Positions 1-9,863 of a stretch of DNA of 64,000 nt are shown piece by piece. A program made the position numbers and the translations under genes. Below the pieces are notes generated by a model that did no database searches, was not told the DNA's origin, and worked only from the letters and a program-made list of their open reading frames with translations. Within the stretch, counting starts at the first letter, position 1. The number at the start of each line of letters is the position of its first letter. The stretch is from contig NZ_VHIP01000002.1 in NCBI RefSeq assembly GCF_006494365.1, positions 124,001 to 188,000 of the forward strand. The letters run 5' to 3'. This DNA comes from Aestuariibacter sp. GS-14 (lineage in GTDB: Bacteria; Pseudomonadota; Gammaproteobacteria; Enterobacterales; Alteromonadaceae).

Positions 1-680
1 CTGCTCGTAAACGTCTGGATGCTTTCTTAGATATAGGCGATCGCAAAGAACTGGCTACGGAACTGGAGCCGCAGGATATCCTCAAGTTTAAGGATTCCAA
101 ACGGTATAAAGACCGCATCGTTGCAGCACAAAAATCAACCAACGAAAAAGACGCGTTGATTGTAATGAAAGGCAAACTAAAAGGCATGCCGGTGGTAGTA
201 GCCAGCTTCGAATTTGCTTTTATGGGCGGTTCGATGGCATCGGTTGTGGGTGCGCGATTTGTCGCTGCGGTTAACGCCGCCATCAAAAACAAATGCCCAT
301 TGATTTGTTTCTCTGCAAGTGGTGGTGCACGTATGCAGGAAGCCCTGCTTTCGCTCATGCAAATGGCTAAAACGTCGGCAGCACTGGCTAAGCTAAGTGA
401 AAAGGGCCTGCCTTACATCTCAGTTATGACCGACCCTACGATGGGTGGTGTATCTGCGAGTCTGGCCATGCTAGGCGACATCAACGTAGCCGAACCTAAA
501 GCGTTAATTGGCTTTGCTGGCCCGCGTGTTATCGAACAAACCGTGCGTGAAAAGCTACCAGAAGGCTTCCAGCGCAGTGAGTTCCTGCTGGAGAAAGGCG
601 CCATTGACATGATTGTGGATCGCCGGGAAATGCGCGATAAACTGCATAGCGTACTCAGTAAGTTACATCGTCCAGACTAG
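1..680 (+). CDS. accD: Acetyl-CoA carboxylase carboxyltransferase subunit beta (3' part)
   Basis: Partial gene cut by the left window edge. The frame is open from base 3, giving about 225 C-terminal residues. AccD and AccA form the carboxyltransferase that moves CO2 from biotinylated AccB to acetyl-CoA, the committed step of fatty-acid synthesis in the cytoplasm. The crotonase-like fold is visible: [10 protein letters not shown], then [16 protein letters not shown], then [18 protein letters not shown], which build the CoA-binding oxyanion region. The N-terminal zinc ribbon lies outside the window. folC starts 19 bases downstream on the same strand, as is usual in gammaproteobacteria. The first ATG in the frame (156) is internal and is not the start. 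Confidence 0.97.
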   Translation, partial: ARKRLDAFLDIGDRKELATELEPQDILKFKDSKRYKDRIVAAQKSTNEKDALIVMKGKLKGMPVVVASFEFAFMGGSMASVVGARFVAAVNAAIKNKCPLICFSASGGARMQEALLSLMQMAKTSAALAKLSEKGLPYISVMTDPTMGGVSASLAMLGDINVAEPKALIGFAGPRVIEQTVREKLPEGFQRSEFLLEKGAIDMIVDRREMRDKLHSVLSKLHRPD

Positions 681-699
681 TCTGTAGTCGCGACTAAAT

Positions 700-1959
700 A
701 TGACAACGTCTCGCACACTGACTCAGTGGTTAGCGTACCTGGAATCCATCCATCCCACGGCTATCGACATGGGACTGGACAGGGTTAAGCAGGTCGCTGC
801 CACCCTGAATATTCACTTTAATTCCCGTGTCGTTATTGTTGGTGGTACCAACGGTAAAGGCACAACCTGTGCCCTTATGGAACAAGCACTGCTGCGCAGT
901 GGAAGAACTGTAGGGGTTTACAGTTCCCCGCATTTACTCGATTATCGCGAACGTGTGCGTGTGCAAGGCGAATTGCCAGATGAGGCCGTGTTTTGCACTG
1001 CTTTCCAACAGGTAGAAAAGGCGAGGGGCAGTATCAGCCTGACCTATTTTGAGTTTGGCACACTGGCCGCCATGCTAATGTTAATGCAGGCAGAGCTTGA
1101 TGTGGTGATCCTGGAAGTGGGGTTGGGCGGTCGGTTAGATGCCACTAACATTGTGGAAACAGATTGCGCGGTGATCACCAGCATTGGCCTGGACCACCAG
1201 GATTGGCTGGGCGATACCCGCGAGAAAATTGCAACAGAAAAGGCCGGCATTATACGGCAAACTGGCAAGGTTGTGATTGGTGAACCACAGCCGCCTGAAA
1301 CGCTCATCGATGCGGTAAAGCAAAAGCAAGCAAACGCGCTGTGGCAAGGCAAAGACTTTTCAATTAGCGAAACTGCGCAAGGATTGCTGTTATTGCACCC
1401 CGATGGCCGCACTATCGCGCTGCCGGATACGGTGATCCCCGCAAATAACGTTGCCACTGCTTTTGCTACGCTACATCACCTGGGATACACATTCGATGAT
1501 GCTGCGCTAGCAGACGTTGTGGCCAATACCAGGTTGCCGGGTAGGCGACAACTTATTGCAACACAACCTAAAACGTATCTGGATGTGGGCCACAACCCTC
1601 AGGCCACAGAATCGCTTGCTACGTGGCTCACAAAACAGTCATTCACATCGCTTCACATTGTGATGGCCATGCTGAAAGACAAAGCCCTCGGGCCATCTTT
1701 AGCGCCATTCGCGCCTTTTAATCCAGTCTGGTATGTAGCATCAACCGAAGGCCCCCGAGGACTGTCTGCTGAAGCGCTGAGTAAGGCTGTACCCGTTGGT
1801 CAGACTCAACAGCAGTTTGCTCATGTAACCGACGCATTTTACGCCGCACAGGCACTAGCTACACAAGCACAAGCAGGAAATGATGCGTTAATATTGGTAG
1901 TAGGATCGTTTCATACTGTTGCAGATATTTTAGCGTTACCGCACAATACACTAAAATAA
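700..1959 (+). CDS. folC: Bifunctional folylpolyglutamate synthase / dihydrofolate synthase
   Basis: 419 residues, normal for FolC. It joins glutamate to dihydropteroate to make dihydrofolate and then extends the polyglutamate tail of folates, using ATP, in the cytoplasm. The Mur-ligase-type P-loop GGTNGKGTT sits at residues 48-56. The conserved EVGLGGRLDATN block follows near 135-147, and LDVGHNPQA near 295 belongs to the C-terminal ligase domain. It sits between accD and a SPOR-domain gene with short gaps (19 and 18 bases), so co-transcription with both is likely. Nothing looks truncated. Confidence 0.96.
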   Translation: MTTSRTLTQWLAYLESIHPTAIDMGLDRVKQVAATLNIHFNSRVVIVGGTNGKGTTCALMEQALLRSGRTVGVYSSPHLLDYRERVRVQGELPDEAVFCTAFQQVEKARGSISLTYFEFGTLAAMLMLMQAELDVVILEVGLGGRLDATNIVETDCAVITSIGLDHQDWLGDTREKIATEKAGIIRQTGKVVIGEPQPPETLIDAVKQKQANALWQGKDFSISETAQGLLLLHPDGRTIALPDTVIPANNVATAFATLHHLGYTFDDAALADVVANTRLPGRRQLIATQPKTYLDVGHNPQATESLATWLTKQSFTSLHIVMAMLKDKALGPSLAPFAPFNPVWYVASTEGPRGLSAEALSKAVPVGQTQQQFAHVTDAFYAAQALATQAQAGNDALILVVGSFHTVADILALPHNTLK

Positions 1960-1977
1960 CAACAGAGTGAGGCCGCA

Positions 1978-2580
1978 GTGGCGACAGCGTTACAAAACAG
2001 ACTAGTGGGAACCGTCATTCTGGTGGCAGTGGCTGTTATCTTTTTGCCCGACATGTTGGATGGCAGAAAAACCAGTAATCAGGATGTGTTCGTAAACGTT
2101 CCGCCAGCCCCCAATCAAAAGCCCATCGTGAATCCGGAGCCGTTTCCTGCCGATCGCGTTGCGGCGGCAACACAGCGCCCGGTTGAAATTGTAAATGACA
2201 TTGCGGTGGACGACGAATCCCAGGACCCGCCAGTAGCCGCCAATGAGCAAGTAGTTACCGCTGAAGCCAGTTCGGCGAGTAACGACGATTTAGCCCGTCA
2301 AACCGTTGTAGAAGCGCCTGATGAAGCATCAAGTGGCAGTGGGTGGGTCATTCAGCTTGGCAGTTTCAGCCACCAGAAAAATGTTAAGCAATTACTGGAT
2401 AAACTGGAAAACGCGGGATACCGGGCGTTCAGTAAACCAATCATTACAAGTTCAGGTCCGCTTACCAAGGTATTTGTAGGGCCGAATCTGGATAAAAGTG
2501 CGCTGGAGACCGCGCTGCCACATTTGCAGGAACTCACTGGTCTAAAAGGCAAAGTCACCACATTCAGTGTGAATGGGTAA
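1978..2580 (+). CDS. dedD: DedD-type SPOR-domain cell-division protein
   Basis: 200 residues from a GTG start preceded by GAGTGAGG. A single N-terminal membrane helix (about 9-25) is followed by a Pro/Glu-rich linker of about 90 residues and a C-terminal SPOR domain (about 122-197, starting GWVIQLGSFSHQKN). SPOR domains bind glycan strands stripped of stem peptides at the septum, so the protein should sit in the inner membrane facing the periplasm at the division site. Position between folC and cvpA matches E. coli dedD, which supports the name. The linker is low-complexity and acidic. Confidence 0.9.
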   Translation: MATALQNRLVGTVILVAVAVIFLPDMLDGRKTSNQDVFVNVPPAPNQKPIVNPEPFPADRVAAATQRPVEIVNDIAVDDESQDPPVAANEQVVTAEASSASNDDLARQTVVEAPDEASSGSGWVIQLGSFSHQKNVKQLLDKLENAGYRAFSKPIITSSGPLTKVFVGPNLDKSALETALPHLQELTGLKGKVTTFSVNG

Positions 2581-2783
2581 TTGTATTTTCGTCTGAATTA
2601 CTTAAATAAGTTGTTCTAAAAGCAGGAAAAATTCCGGTATAGTGGGCATCGACCATCCCACTTTGTTGCTGAGTAAAATTGCTGCACTGGTAATCATTCT
2701 GACTTCTGGTAGAATGCGCGCGAATTCGACGCGGTGTGCTGTATATTTTCGCAGAGCAACGCTTACTAGGTAAGATATCGACG

Positions 2784-3272
2784 ATGAATTGGCTGGATTA
2801 CGCAATAATCGGTGTGATCGCGCTCTCAACTGTAATTAGTCTGGTGCGCGGCTTTGTAAAAGAAGCTATCTCTTTAGCGGTATGGTTTGCCGCGCTCTTT
2901 ATCGCCAGCCAGTTTTACGCCGACCTCGCGGTGTACTTCACCAGAATCAACGATGAGTTAATCCGAAATGGGGCCGCAATTGCCGTGTTATTTGTGGTAA
3001 CGCTTATTCTCGGCGCCCTGGTCAATCACGTAACCAGCCAGCTGGTAGAAGCCACCGGCCTTTCTGGCACAGACCGTGCGCTGGGCGCGGTTTTCGGTGG
3101 ATTACGCGGCATTCTCATCGTAAGTGCGCTATTATTCTTTCTGGATACCTTTACGCCATCTGCTTCGTCCACCTGGTGGGAGGAATCGGTACTGGTGCCA
3201 GAATTTGCAGTGATTATTGAGTGGTTTTTTAGCTACGTAAAAGACAGCTCCAGTTTTTTAACTCCCGCTTAA
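2784..3272 (+). CDS. cvpA: CvpA family inner-membrane protein
   Basis: 162 residues if the ATG at 2784 is used. An upstream in-frame ATG at 2736 would add 16 residues, but homologues begin [16 protein letters not shown], so 2784 is preferred. Four hydrophobic segments are visible, with the family's VRGFVKEA stretch after the first helix and GGLRG before the last. CvpA is needed for colicin V production in E. coli and affects envelope stress tolerance; its biochemical role is not settled. It lies 14 bases before purF, the conserved cvpA-purF pair. The 200-base gap after dedD probably holds the promoter for this pair. Confidence 0.93.
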   Translation: MNWLDYAIIGVIALSTVISLVRGFVKEAISLAVWFAALFIASQFYADLAVYFTRINDELIRNGAAIAVLFVVTLILGALVNHVTSQLVEATGLSGTDRALGAVFGGLRGILIVSALLFFLDTFTPSASSTWWEESVLVPEFAVIIEWFFSYVKDSSSFLTPA

Positions 3273-3286
3273 AATAGGTAACCCAA

Positions 3287-4807
3287 ATGTGTGGTATTGT
3301 CGGAATTGTTGGTAAAACACCGGTTGCTCAGTCCTTGTACGACTGTTTAACCGTGCTACAGCATCGTGGCCAGGATGCTGCAGGCATAATGACCGTCGAT
3401 AACGGTGTGTTCAATCTGCGTAAAGACAATGGATTGGTGAGAGACGTGTTTCATACGCGTCATATGAAGCGGTTAACAGGCAATATGGGTATTGGTCATT
3501 GCCGCTATCCTACTGCAGGCTCGTCAAGCTCCGCAGAAGCGCAGCCGTTTTATGTTAATTCGCCATTTGGTATTGCCTTTGCGCACAATGGAAACCTTAC
3601 CAATGCGCATATTCTCCAGGAAGAAGTGGCCCGCAAAGCGCGTCGTCACGTGAATACCACGTCTGACTCCGAAATCCTGTTAAACATTTTTGCTCACGAA
3701 CTTCAGAGCAAAACTACCGGTCTCACCGTATCGCCAAAAGACATCTTCGATGTAGTAACCAAAGTACACAATAAGATCCGTGGTGCTTACGCAGTGGCAG
3801 CTGCGGTGATTGGTTTGGGGTTAGTGGCGTTTCGCGACCCTCACGGTATTCGTCCGTTGGCGTTAGGTAAACGCATAACAGAAATGGGCGACGAGTACAT
3901 GGTTGCCTCCGAGAGTGTTGCGCTTGATGCGGTTGGCTTTAAATTCATTCGCGACGTTGCTCCAGGTGAGGCGGTATTTATTACGGAGCAGGGTGAACTC
4001 TTTACACAGCAATGTGCCGAAAATCCTGTTACGTCGCCATGTATTTTTGAGTTTGTGTATTTTGCGCGCCCGGATTCCTTTATTGATGGTATTTCGGTGT
4101 ATGCGTCACGCGTGAATATGGGCAAAAAGCTGGGCGAGAAAATCGCGCGTCAATGGGCTGATTTAGACATCGACGTGGTGATCCCGATCCCTGAGACTTC
4201 AATGGATATCGCGCTGCAAATCGCTAACACACTGAACCTGCCTTACCGTCAGGGCTTTGTGAAAAACCGCTATATCGGCCGCACGTTTATTATGCCTGGC
4301 CAAACTATGCGTAAAAAATCGGTACGCCGTAAACTGAACGCTATTTCTTCTGAGTTCAAAGGCAAAAACGTGTTGCTGGTAGACGACTCCATTGTACGTG
4401 GAACCACCTCGGGGCAAATCATCGAGATGGCGCGTGAGTCGGGTGCCAAGAAGGTTTACTTCGCGTCTGCTGCACCAGAGATTCGCTTCCCTAACGTGTA
4501 TGGTATCGACATGCCATCGGCAAATGAGCTCATTGCTTATGGCCGTGAAATCGACCAAATCTCTGATCTGATTCAGGCCGACGGACTGATTTTCCAGGAT
4601 ATCAAAGATTTGGTAGAAGCTGTTCAGCAGGAAAACCCGCAGATCAAGCGCTTTGAAACCTCGGTTTTCGACGGTAACTATATTACGGGTGATGTTGACC
4701 AATCGTATCTGGAGCGTATCGACATAGCACGAAGCGAAAAGGCCCGTCAGGCTCCGGTGATTCAGGCTGAGTTGTCGAATCTGGAAATGCATAACCTGGA
4801 CGCCTGA
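3287..4807 (+). CDS. purF: Amidophosphoribosyltransferase
   Basis: 506 residues, typical for PurF. It makes 5-phosphoribosylamine from PRPP and glutamine, the first committed step of purine synthesis. The protein begins MCGIVGIVG, so after removal of Met the N-terminal Cys is the glutaminase nucleophile. Other N-terminal Ntn-hydrolase marks are HRGQDAAGI and GHCRYPTAG. The PRPP loop [14 protein letters not shown] lies near residues 362-375. It is the last gene of the forward run and is followed by a strong stem-loop terminator. Confidence 0.98.
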   Translation: MCGIVGIVGKTPVAQSLYDCLTVLQHRGQDAAGIMTVDNGVFNLRKDNGLVRDVFHTRHMKRLTGNMGIGHCRYPTAGSSSSAEAQPFYVNSPFGIAFAHNGNLTNAHILQEEVARKARRHVNTTSDSEILLNIFAHELQSKTTGLTVSPKDIFDVVTKVHNKIRGAYAVAAAVIGLGLVAFRDPHGIRPLALGKRITEMGDEYMVASESVALDAVGFKFIRDVAPGEAVFITEQGELFTQQCAENPVTSPCIFEFVYFARPDSFIDGISVYASRVNMGKKLGEKIARQWADLDIDVVIPIPETSMDIALQIANTLNLPYRQGFVKNRYIGRTFIMPGQTMRKKSVRRKLNAISSEFKGKNVLLVDDSIVRGTTSGQIIEMARESGAKKVYFASAAPEIRFPNVYGIDMPSANELIAYGREIDQISDLIQADGLIFQDIKDLVEAVQQENPQIKRFETSVFDGNYITGDVDQSYLERIDIARSEKARQAPVIQAELSNLEMHNLDA

Positions 4808-4832
4808 TGCGTGTGTTGGTTAACCAGAATTG

Positions 4833-4861
4833 AAAAAGCCGTACTCAGTACGGCTTTTTTT
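4833..4861. terminator. Intrinsic terminator between purF and the convergent Yip1 gene
   Basis: Perfect 12-base arms AAAAAGCCGTAC and GTACGGCTTTTT flank a TCA loop and run into a T-tract. The A-run on the left arm gives a T-run on the other strand, so it should stop transcription from both convergent genes. Confidence 0.9.
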
Positions 4862-4890
4862 ATGCAGTAAACAAATTATGTCAGGAGGTG

Positions 4891-5490
4891 TTAGTGGGAA
4901 TATACCGGGCCCATGCCCATGCTCCAAAGAATGACGGTACTGGCCATTAGAATTACCAGCAAAACCAGCCCACAGGTCACTACTGAACTTGAGTAGATAA
5001 AGCCTTTTTCTTCAGGAATGTGCATCAGAATAGGCACACCTGAATAAAGCAGATATACCGAGTATGACAAACCAACTAAACCCACGGTCATAATGAACCA
5101 CAATTCAGGATATAAACCAGCGAAACCCACCATAAACAGAGGCGTTGCGGTGTATGCGGCAAGCTCCAGTGATTGCGTATACGTGGGCGCGGCATCAAAT
5201 GCGTTCGCCAGTTCGTGGATCAATATTGCCAGTAGCACTACGCCTGCAATTAAACCAAAGTACATGCCTACACTCATGGTAATGGCGCTTTGCTGAGTGA
5301 GCTTGATAACGTCACCTGCACCAATACTCCATCCCAGATGTGCAGCTGAATAATAACCAATAATCGCTGGAATTAACGCAATAACAGCAATGTGGCTGAG
5401 TGCATAAAAGTAATTTTCGTGACGCTTATCGATGGTTTGCCATTCTTCTTTAGGGTGTGTGTAAATTCCCCACAAGTGATTTAGGATCAT
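4891..5490 (-). CDS. Yip1-domain inner-membrane protein (YohC-like)
   Basis: 199 residues with about five hydrophobic segments. It begins MILNHLWGIYTHPKEEW, the family signature that precedes the first helix (the related WGLxxxPxxTW pattern), and carries internal proline/glycine turns such as YTATPLFMVGFAGLYP. The layout matches Yip1/YohC-type proteins of proteobacteria, whose function is not established. Start ATG at 5490 has AGGGAGGC about 5 bases upstream. Convergent with purF and sharing its terminator. Confidence 0.8.
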   Translation of the reverse strand: MILNHLWGIYTHPKEEWQTIDKRHENYFYALSHIAVIALIPAIIGYYSAAHLGWSIGAGDVIKLTQQSAITMSVGMYFGLIAGVVLLAILIHELANAFDAAPTYTQSLELAAYTATPLFMVGFAGLYPELWFIMTVGLVGLSYSVYLLYSGVPILMHIPEEKGFIYSSSVVTCGLVLLVILMASTVILWSMGMGPVYSH

Positions 5491-5537
5491 AATGCCTCCC
5501 GGCTGGTTGGTCTGTTATTAACCATATTATTTATAAT

Positions 5538-5557
5538 AATGTTAATTATTTAACATT
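5538..5557. promoter_or_regulatory. AT-rich inverted repeat upstream of the Yip1 gene
   Basis: AATGTTAA, 4 bases, TTAACATT: two perfect 8-base arms 48-67 bases upstream of the start at 5490. It could be an operator for one of the divergent genes (Yip1 leftward, miaE rightward). In such AT-rich sequence a chance palindrome is possible. Confidence 0.3.
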
Positions 5558-5755
5558 GTTGTTACATTTAGTCTTATCTAAGTACAAATTTAAGTCAACA
5601 CTTTTGGTTAAAAAATGATCTCGAATGGCAAACTGCTTTATTTGAGTAAATAAACTCATCACATGGGAACAGCACAATAGTGGCGACAGCACTTAGAACC
5701 CAAAGGCTCCTGTGATACACTTCGCCAGCGTTTTAATGTGTACAGAGAGAGTCCT

Positions 5756-6511
5756 TTGCAATCGTTACTAGCCCCCATAAAAACCTTTTTAGGCTGTGAA
5801 ACGCCACATGCCTGGGTTGCAGAAGCCGCCAAACCTGAAAATCTGCCTATTGTGTTATTGGATCATCTTGTATGTGAGCTTAAGGCAGCTCAATCAGCGA
5901 TGTTTTTGATCCGCCGTTATGCAGTTGATAAAGAAAGCGGTGATGCGCTGTTGGCTTGGTTAAAGCCATTCGAGGATTTCACATATCGAAAAGTAGGGGA
6001 TTGGAAGGCGCTGGCGAATCATGAAAAACTCTCTAAATCCATGATCCCAAAATCAGGCACGCCTTATGGTCAGGATTTGATTGATAAAATGGTACTGTTG
6101 ATAAAAGAAGAGTTGCATCACTTTTATCAGGTACTTGAAATCATGGAAGGCTATGGCATTGCCTACGACACTATCAGTTCGAGCCGCTACGCTAAAGGCT
6201 TACTGCAACATGTGAAAACCCATGAGCCGGCGGCATTGGTTGATAAATTGATATGCGGTGCATTTATTGAAGCGCGTTCCTGCGAACGATTTGCGGCGTT
6301 GGCCCCGCATGTAGATAAACCCCTTGGTGATTTTTATATCTCGTTACTACGCTCTGAAGCGCGCCATTATCAGGATTATTTAACCCTGGCAGAAGAGATT
6401 GCGGGTAAGGATATTACCGAGCGGGTAGCGTTTTTCCGATCCGTTGAAGCGAAATTGATTTCTGCGCCAGACGAAGATTTTAAATTTCACAGTGGTGCAC
6501 CGGTGCATTAA
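5756..6511 (+). CDS. miaE: tRNA-(ms2io6A37) hydroxylase
   Basis: About 251 residues. MiaE is a nonheme diiron monooxygenase that hydroxylates the isopentenyl group of ms2i6A at position 37 of tRNAs reading UNN codons. Two ExxH iron-ligand motifs are visible (EELHHF and EARHYQDY), plus carboxylates in LVCELKAAQSAM and GAFIEARSCERFAA. It matches Salmonella MiaE along its whole length. I prefer the TTG at 5756 (GAGAGAG just upstream, protein MQSLLAPIKTFL) because homologues start there. The alternative GTG at 5738 adds six residues and lacks a ribosome binding site. Free-standing gene with its own 240-base upstream region. Confidence 0.94.
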   Translation: MQSLLAPIKTFLGCETPHAWVAEAAKPENLPIVLLDHLVCELKAAQSAMFLIRRYAVDKESGDALLAWLKPFEDFTYRKVGDWKALANHEKLSKSMIPKSGTPYGQDLIDKMVLLIKEELHHFYQVLEIMEGYGIAYDTISSSRYAKGLLQHVKTHEPAALVDKLICGAFIEARSCERFAALAPHVDKPLGDFYISLLRSEARHYQDYLTLAEEIAGKDITERVAFFRSVEAKLISAPDEDFKFHSGAPVH

Positions 6512-6806
6512 TACCAATTCCTGGCTAACCGCTTATACTCGCTACTGGTTGTAAAACGACGGTCTTTCAGTCCGTCTTACCTGCTTTTAATAATCACAGA
6601 CACTCACTCCATTCGTCTTAGTTGCGATTTGTAATATATTTTAAATATCTAATTAATATAAGATTTTTTGAATTCCGCCTTTCATATGTCATACAAACAT
6701 GGCACCATTTAGCTCTGTCTATAACAACTTTGTATAGCGTATTTACCTACAGAATAATAATGGTATTCAGGCTGGCGCTAACCTGAGATATCCATGGAGT
6801 GAATAG

Positions 6807-8120
6807 ATGTTTTCAAGAAGCAAGGTGTTAGCTGAGCAGTTGAATAAAGTGTCGGGTGAGTTATCTGTGTATAAGCAGATTTTTGAAAGCCTGAGCAGTG
6901 AGATGTTACATGTTTCCATGAATACGCAGGGGAAGCTAACCGAAGCCAATGCGCTTTTTATACGTGAAACAGGCTTGTCGGAACAAACGTTAATAGGCTT
7001 GCCGTTTCTGGAGTTAGTGCCGCCTAAAGCACGGGCTACGGAACACTATAAACAGCTACAGCGTGCCATTGCAGAAAAGCAACACTGGTCGGGTGCGGTG
7101 GAAATTGACAATGGCACGCCAGAGCACCTGTGGTTGAGAGTGATTATGCAACCTATATGCGATGCCCAGGGCAAAGCGTTTTCAATTGATTTATTTGCCA
7201 ATAACTTAACCCGTACAATTAATGCCTCGCGCCTTAATGAGAATATGATAAAGGCCATTAAGCGTTCAACTGCTGTGATTGAATTTACCATCGACGGTAT
7301 TGTGTTGGATGCCAACCAGAATTTTTGCCAAACCATGGGATATTCGCTGGACGAAGTAAAAGGTAAACATCATCGGATATTTTGTACCCGCGAAGAGGCT
7401 GAAAGTGCCAAGTATGCCGATTTTTGGAAGCGATTAAAAAGCGGTGAATTTTTTGTGTCCCGCTATAAACGGGTGAATAAACAAGGCAGGGAAATCTGGC
7501 TTGAAGGCTCGTACAACCCTATCTTTAATGCTTATGGCGAATTAACCCGCTGTGTAAAATTCGCCAGTGACATTACGGAGCAGGTTGAGCAGGAGCGCAG
7601 GGTGGCGGAAGCGGCCGACATGGCCTACGAAACTTCCCGACAAACAGGTGATAGCTCCACCCGTGGTCACCAGTTGATGCAATCTACCTCTGAAATGATG
7701 TCTGAATTGGTTCAGAAAATGTCAGAGGCGTCTCAAAGTATTGATGCGCTGAATAAACAGTCTCAGGAAATCAGTAAGATTATTCAGGCCATTGGTGGTA
7801 TTGCCGATCAAACCAATTTGCTGGCTCTTAACGCTGCGATAGAAGCGGCCAGGGCGGGGGACCAGGGCCGAGGTTTTGCGGTTGTTGCTGATGAGGTACG
7901 TGAGCTTGCTTTCAGAACAACGAAGTCAACGGATGAAATTGTAAAGGTGGTAGCTGAGAACAGTCAGTTAGCTGAAGCCGCCGTTAACTCTATCAACGCC
8001 AGTAAACAAAGTGCTATTGAAGCGCAGTTAAAGTTACAAGAAACACAAGCCGTTATTCAGGAAATACAAGACGGTGCGGAACTGGTTGTTGGGGCGGTGT
8101 CGCATCTTACACAGCACTAA
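6807..8120 (+). CDS. Soluble PAS-PAS methyl-accepting chemotaxis-type protein
   Basis: 437 residues without a membrane segment. Residues 20-130 and 145-260 look like two PAS domains; the second has the [17 protein letters not shown] and ASDITEQ signatures. A chemoreceptor signalling hairpin follows, with the conserved tip [20 protein letters not shown]. The protein stops about 80 residues after the tip, so the adaptation helices are short. Architecture and length fit BdlA of Pseudomonas aeruginosa and Aer-like cytoplasmic sensors. A redox or small-ligand signal via PAS is inference. No che genes are nearby. Confidence 0.88.
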   Translation: MFSRSKVLAEQLNKVSGELSVYKQIFESLSSEMLHVSMNTQGKLTEANALFIRETGLSEQTLIGLPFLELVPPKARATEHYKQLQRAIAEKQHWSGAVEIDNGTPEHLWLRVIMQPICDAQGKAFSIDLFANNLTRTINASRLNENMIKAIKRSTAVIEFTIDGIVLDANQNFCQTMGYSLDEVKGKHHRIFCTREEAESAKYADFWKRLKSGEFFVSRYKRVNKQGREIWLEGSYNPIFNAYGELTRCVKFASDITEQVEQERRVAEAADMAYETSRQTGDSSTRGHQLMQSTSEMMSELVQKMSEASQSIDALNKQSQEISKIIQAIGGIADQTNLLALNAAIEAARAGDQGRGFAVVADEVRELAFRTTKSTDEIVKVVAENSQLAEAAVNSINASKQSAIEAQLKLQETQAVIQEIQDGAELVVGAVSHLTQH

Positions 8121-8133
8121 TACCACATTTTTA

Positions 8134-8157
8134 CAGGTACGCGGTGTTGCGTACCTG
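8134..8157. terminator. Inverted repeat between convergent genes
   Basis: CAGGTACGC, 6-base loop, GCGTACCTG: perfect 9-base arms placed between the MCP-like gene and the convergent solute-binding gene. No T-run follows closely, so it may slow polymerase or protect 3' ends rather than act as a classical terminator. Confidence 0.5.
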
Positions 8158-8173
8158 CTGTCGCATCTGCGAC

Positions 8174-8920
8174 TTAATTATTCGCCATTTCTTTTTGTTG
8201 TTCATTAACCAGTTCAGTAAGTATTTTGTCTACTACCGACATGTCGATATCGAGCGATTTATCAACCGCAAGATATACAGGCACGTCCAGCGCAGAAATA
8301 ACAAAAGACGAAATATCCACGTGATGCCGGGTTAGCATGTTGCCAACAATCTGGTTGGTAACAAATGCATCAATCCTGCCAAGTTGCAGCATGTCCACCA
8401 GGCTTTCATTCGAGTCCAGATATATAAAATCGTTGGGTTCAATATTGTACTGATGAATGAACTTGTCAGAAACGGTGATCCCTCTGACACCGCCAATACG
8501 CAAACCGCGCCAGTTTTGTAATTGCTTTTCACTCAGCGAATTACGGTAGAACAGGGCATACTGCGTAACGTGAAGTGGCACGCTGGAAAAGGCTAGGTGG
8601 TCGCTTCTGTTTTCGATATTGGCTAATGAAAAATAGCATTGAAACGGGGCTGTGGTGATTGAACGTTTTAATCTACCCCAGGGAATATCAATAAATTCTA
8701 TCTTCCATCCCATTGCATTTGCCAATCCTTCAAGTAAACCGATGTCTCTGCCGGATGGCGGCTCATCTTCGTTGAATATGGTGTAAGGAGGATAGTGGGT
8801 TGTTACGCAACCTAAAGACTGAGCGTCTGAATTTGCCCCCTGATTAGCCCACAACGTGGAACTAAAAATAGTGTTGAGTATCAACACAAACTTTAATCGC
8901 AACAACTTAACACCCTGCAT
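8174..8920 (-). CDS. Periplasmic solute-binding protein, family 3 type
   Basis: 248 residues with an N-terminal signal peptide ending near ANQGANS. The family 3 (amino-acid binding) fold is suggested by THYPPYTIFNEDE near the mature N-terminus, IGLLEGLANAMGWKIEF, and a hinge-like GGVRGITVSDKF. No permease or ATPase gene lies next to it. Such orphan proteins in Alteromonadales often act as sensors or are simply secreted binding proteins. The ligand cannot be read from sequence. Convergent with the MCP-like gene; a link to chemotaxis is possible but speculative. Confidence 0.78.
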   Translation of the reverse strand: MQGVKLLRLKFVLILNTIFSSTLWANQGANSDAQSLGCVTTHYPPYTIFNEDEPPSGRDIGLLEGLANAMGWKIEFIDIPWGRLKRSITTAPFQCYFSLANIENRSDHLAFSSVPLHVTQYALFYRNSLSEKQLQNWRGLRIGGVRGITVSDKFIHQYNIEPNDFIYLDSNESLVDMLQLGRIDAFVTNQIVGNMLTRHHVDISSFVISALDVPVYLAVDKSLDIDMSVVDKILTELVNEQQKEMANN

Positions 8921-8996
8921 TCAAAATTTAACAATTGGCAACGCGGGTAGTGTAAAGCGCCTTTGATTATTTTACGAATAGCCATTAGTTTAATTT

Positions 8997-9665
8997 TTAT
9001 ACCTGGTTAACAAGCCCTCTTTTGCTGGTACACCTTGATGCGAGCCAGCAATCTGTTGCTTTGTGAATCAGTACTACCCGATCCCCGGCTTTAAATTGTT
9101 CCAGAGATTCCAAGGGTTTTACGTGCAAAAGGTGTTCATGGTTATTGTTATCTACCACCACGGCGTTAGCACCAATACCACTATTCGAGGCCGTTGAAAT
9201 GATACTGGCAATCAAACCGCTTAAGGCGTATTGGGTATTGTTTGCGGCCGGATCGGAAAATGAATCCTGCAATGCGCGGCGCAATAGCCACTGAAAGCGC
9301 AGGAAGATGCCGGCAACAATGGCCACGCTTACGCTACTGCTAACCGAAAAGATCCAGAATTCGGATACGATGATGTCAGAGAATTGTCGCATTCCATATT
9401 GCATCGCAAGACCCTGAAAGCTGAACAGAAATAAGAACAATAACAGCCAACCACTGCCAGTCACTGAATACCAGTACGATGATAAGTGCTCGGGTGATAA
9501 ACGCTTTAACGACAAAATACCAAACTGACTTTGGTCGAACAGGCCAAATACATCGGTTTTACACAAAAAACCAACGCATTCGATAAATAAAATGACAAGC
9601 AGGATAAGTAGCACCGATCCGTAGATGAAGTTTTCCTGAGAGAGTAGCCAAACCGTCATTATCAC
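8997..9665 (-). CDS. Membrane protein resembling the YqiJ/OB-fold family
   Basis: 222 residues. Three hydrophobic segments (about 12-32, 70-88, 100-125) are followed by a cytoplasmic or periplasmic tail of 80 residues with beta-strand character (IGANAVVVDNNNHEHLLHVK and AGDRVVLIHKATDCWLAS). This order resembles E. coli YqiJ, three helices plus an NfeD-like OB fold that partners with the flotillin YqiK. No flotillin gene is adjacent, so the assignment is tentative. Start ATG at 9665 follows AAGGAAGG. Confidence 0.5.
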   Translation of the reverse strand: MIMTVWLLSQENFIYGSVLLILLVILFIECVGFLCKTDVFGLFDQSQFGILSLKRLSPEHLSSYWYSVTGSGWLLLFLFLFSFQGLAMQYGMRQFSDIIVSEFWIFSVSSSVSVAIVAGIFLRFQWLLRRALQDSFSDPAANNTQYALSGLIASIISTASNSGIGANAVVVDNNNHEHLLHVKPLESLEQFKAGDRVVLIHKATDCWLASRCTSKRGLVNQV

Positions 9666-9714
9666 CTTCCTTGATGCACGGTATTCGCAATGCAGTACGC
9701 ATTACTTTTTATTT

Positions 9715-9734
9715 AACATGCATGTTATATAACA
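9715..9734. promoter_or_regulatory. Overlapping perfect palindromes upstream of the YqiJ-like gene
   Basis: AACATGCATGTT (9715-9726) overlaps TGTTATATAACA (9723-9734); both are perfect 12-base palindromes, 50-70 bases upstream of the start at 9665. This looks like an operator region. The binding protein is unknown. Confidence 0.35.
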
Positions 9735-9778
9735 CATATGCATCATCTTGCCAGTGGCCACAGGGATTGTTTGAGTAT

Positions 9779-9815
9779 ATGAATGCAGACAGCCGTATCT
9801 GCAGTCTGCATTCAT
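9779..9815. terminator. Long stem-loop downstream of the secreted-protein gene
   Basis: ATGAATGCAGAC and GTCTGCATTCAT are perfect 12-base arms around a 13-base loop, 49 bases past the end of the reverse-strand gene at 9864. There is no clear T-run, so it is a transcript-end stem-loop rather than a proven terminator. Confidence 0.45.
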
Positions 9816-9863
9816 GAATAAGTGAGCAGGTGAATGAATGTGTGGTGAGATCTCTCTCAGTGG

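Noticed and set aside
2740-2783. PurR operator before cvpA-purF
   Set aside because: GAGCAACGCTTACT near 2753 resembles the consensus but lacks one base in the core spacing.
4199-4792. 197-codon reverse frame antisense to purF
   Set aside because: Shadow frame of a conserved gene with no own start signals.
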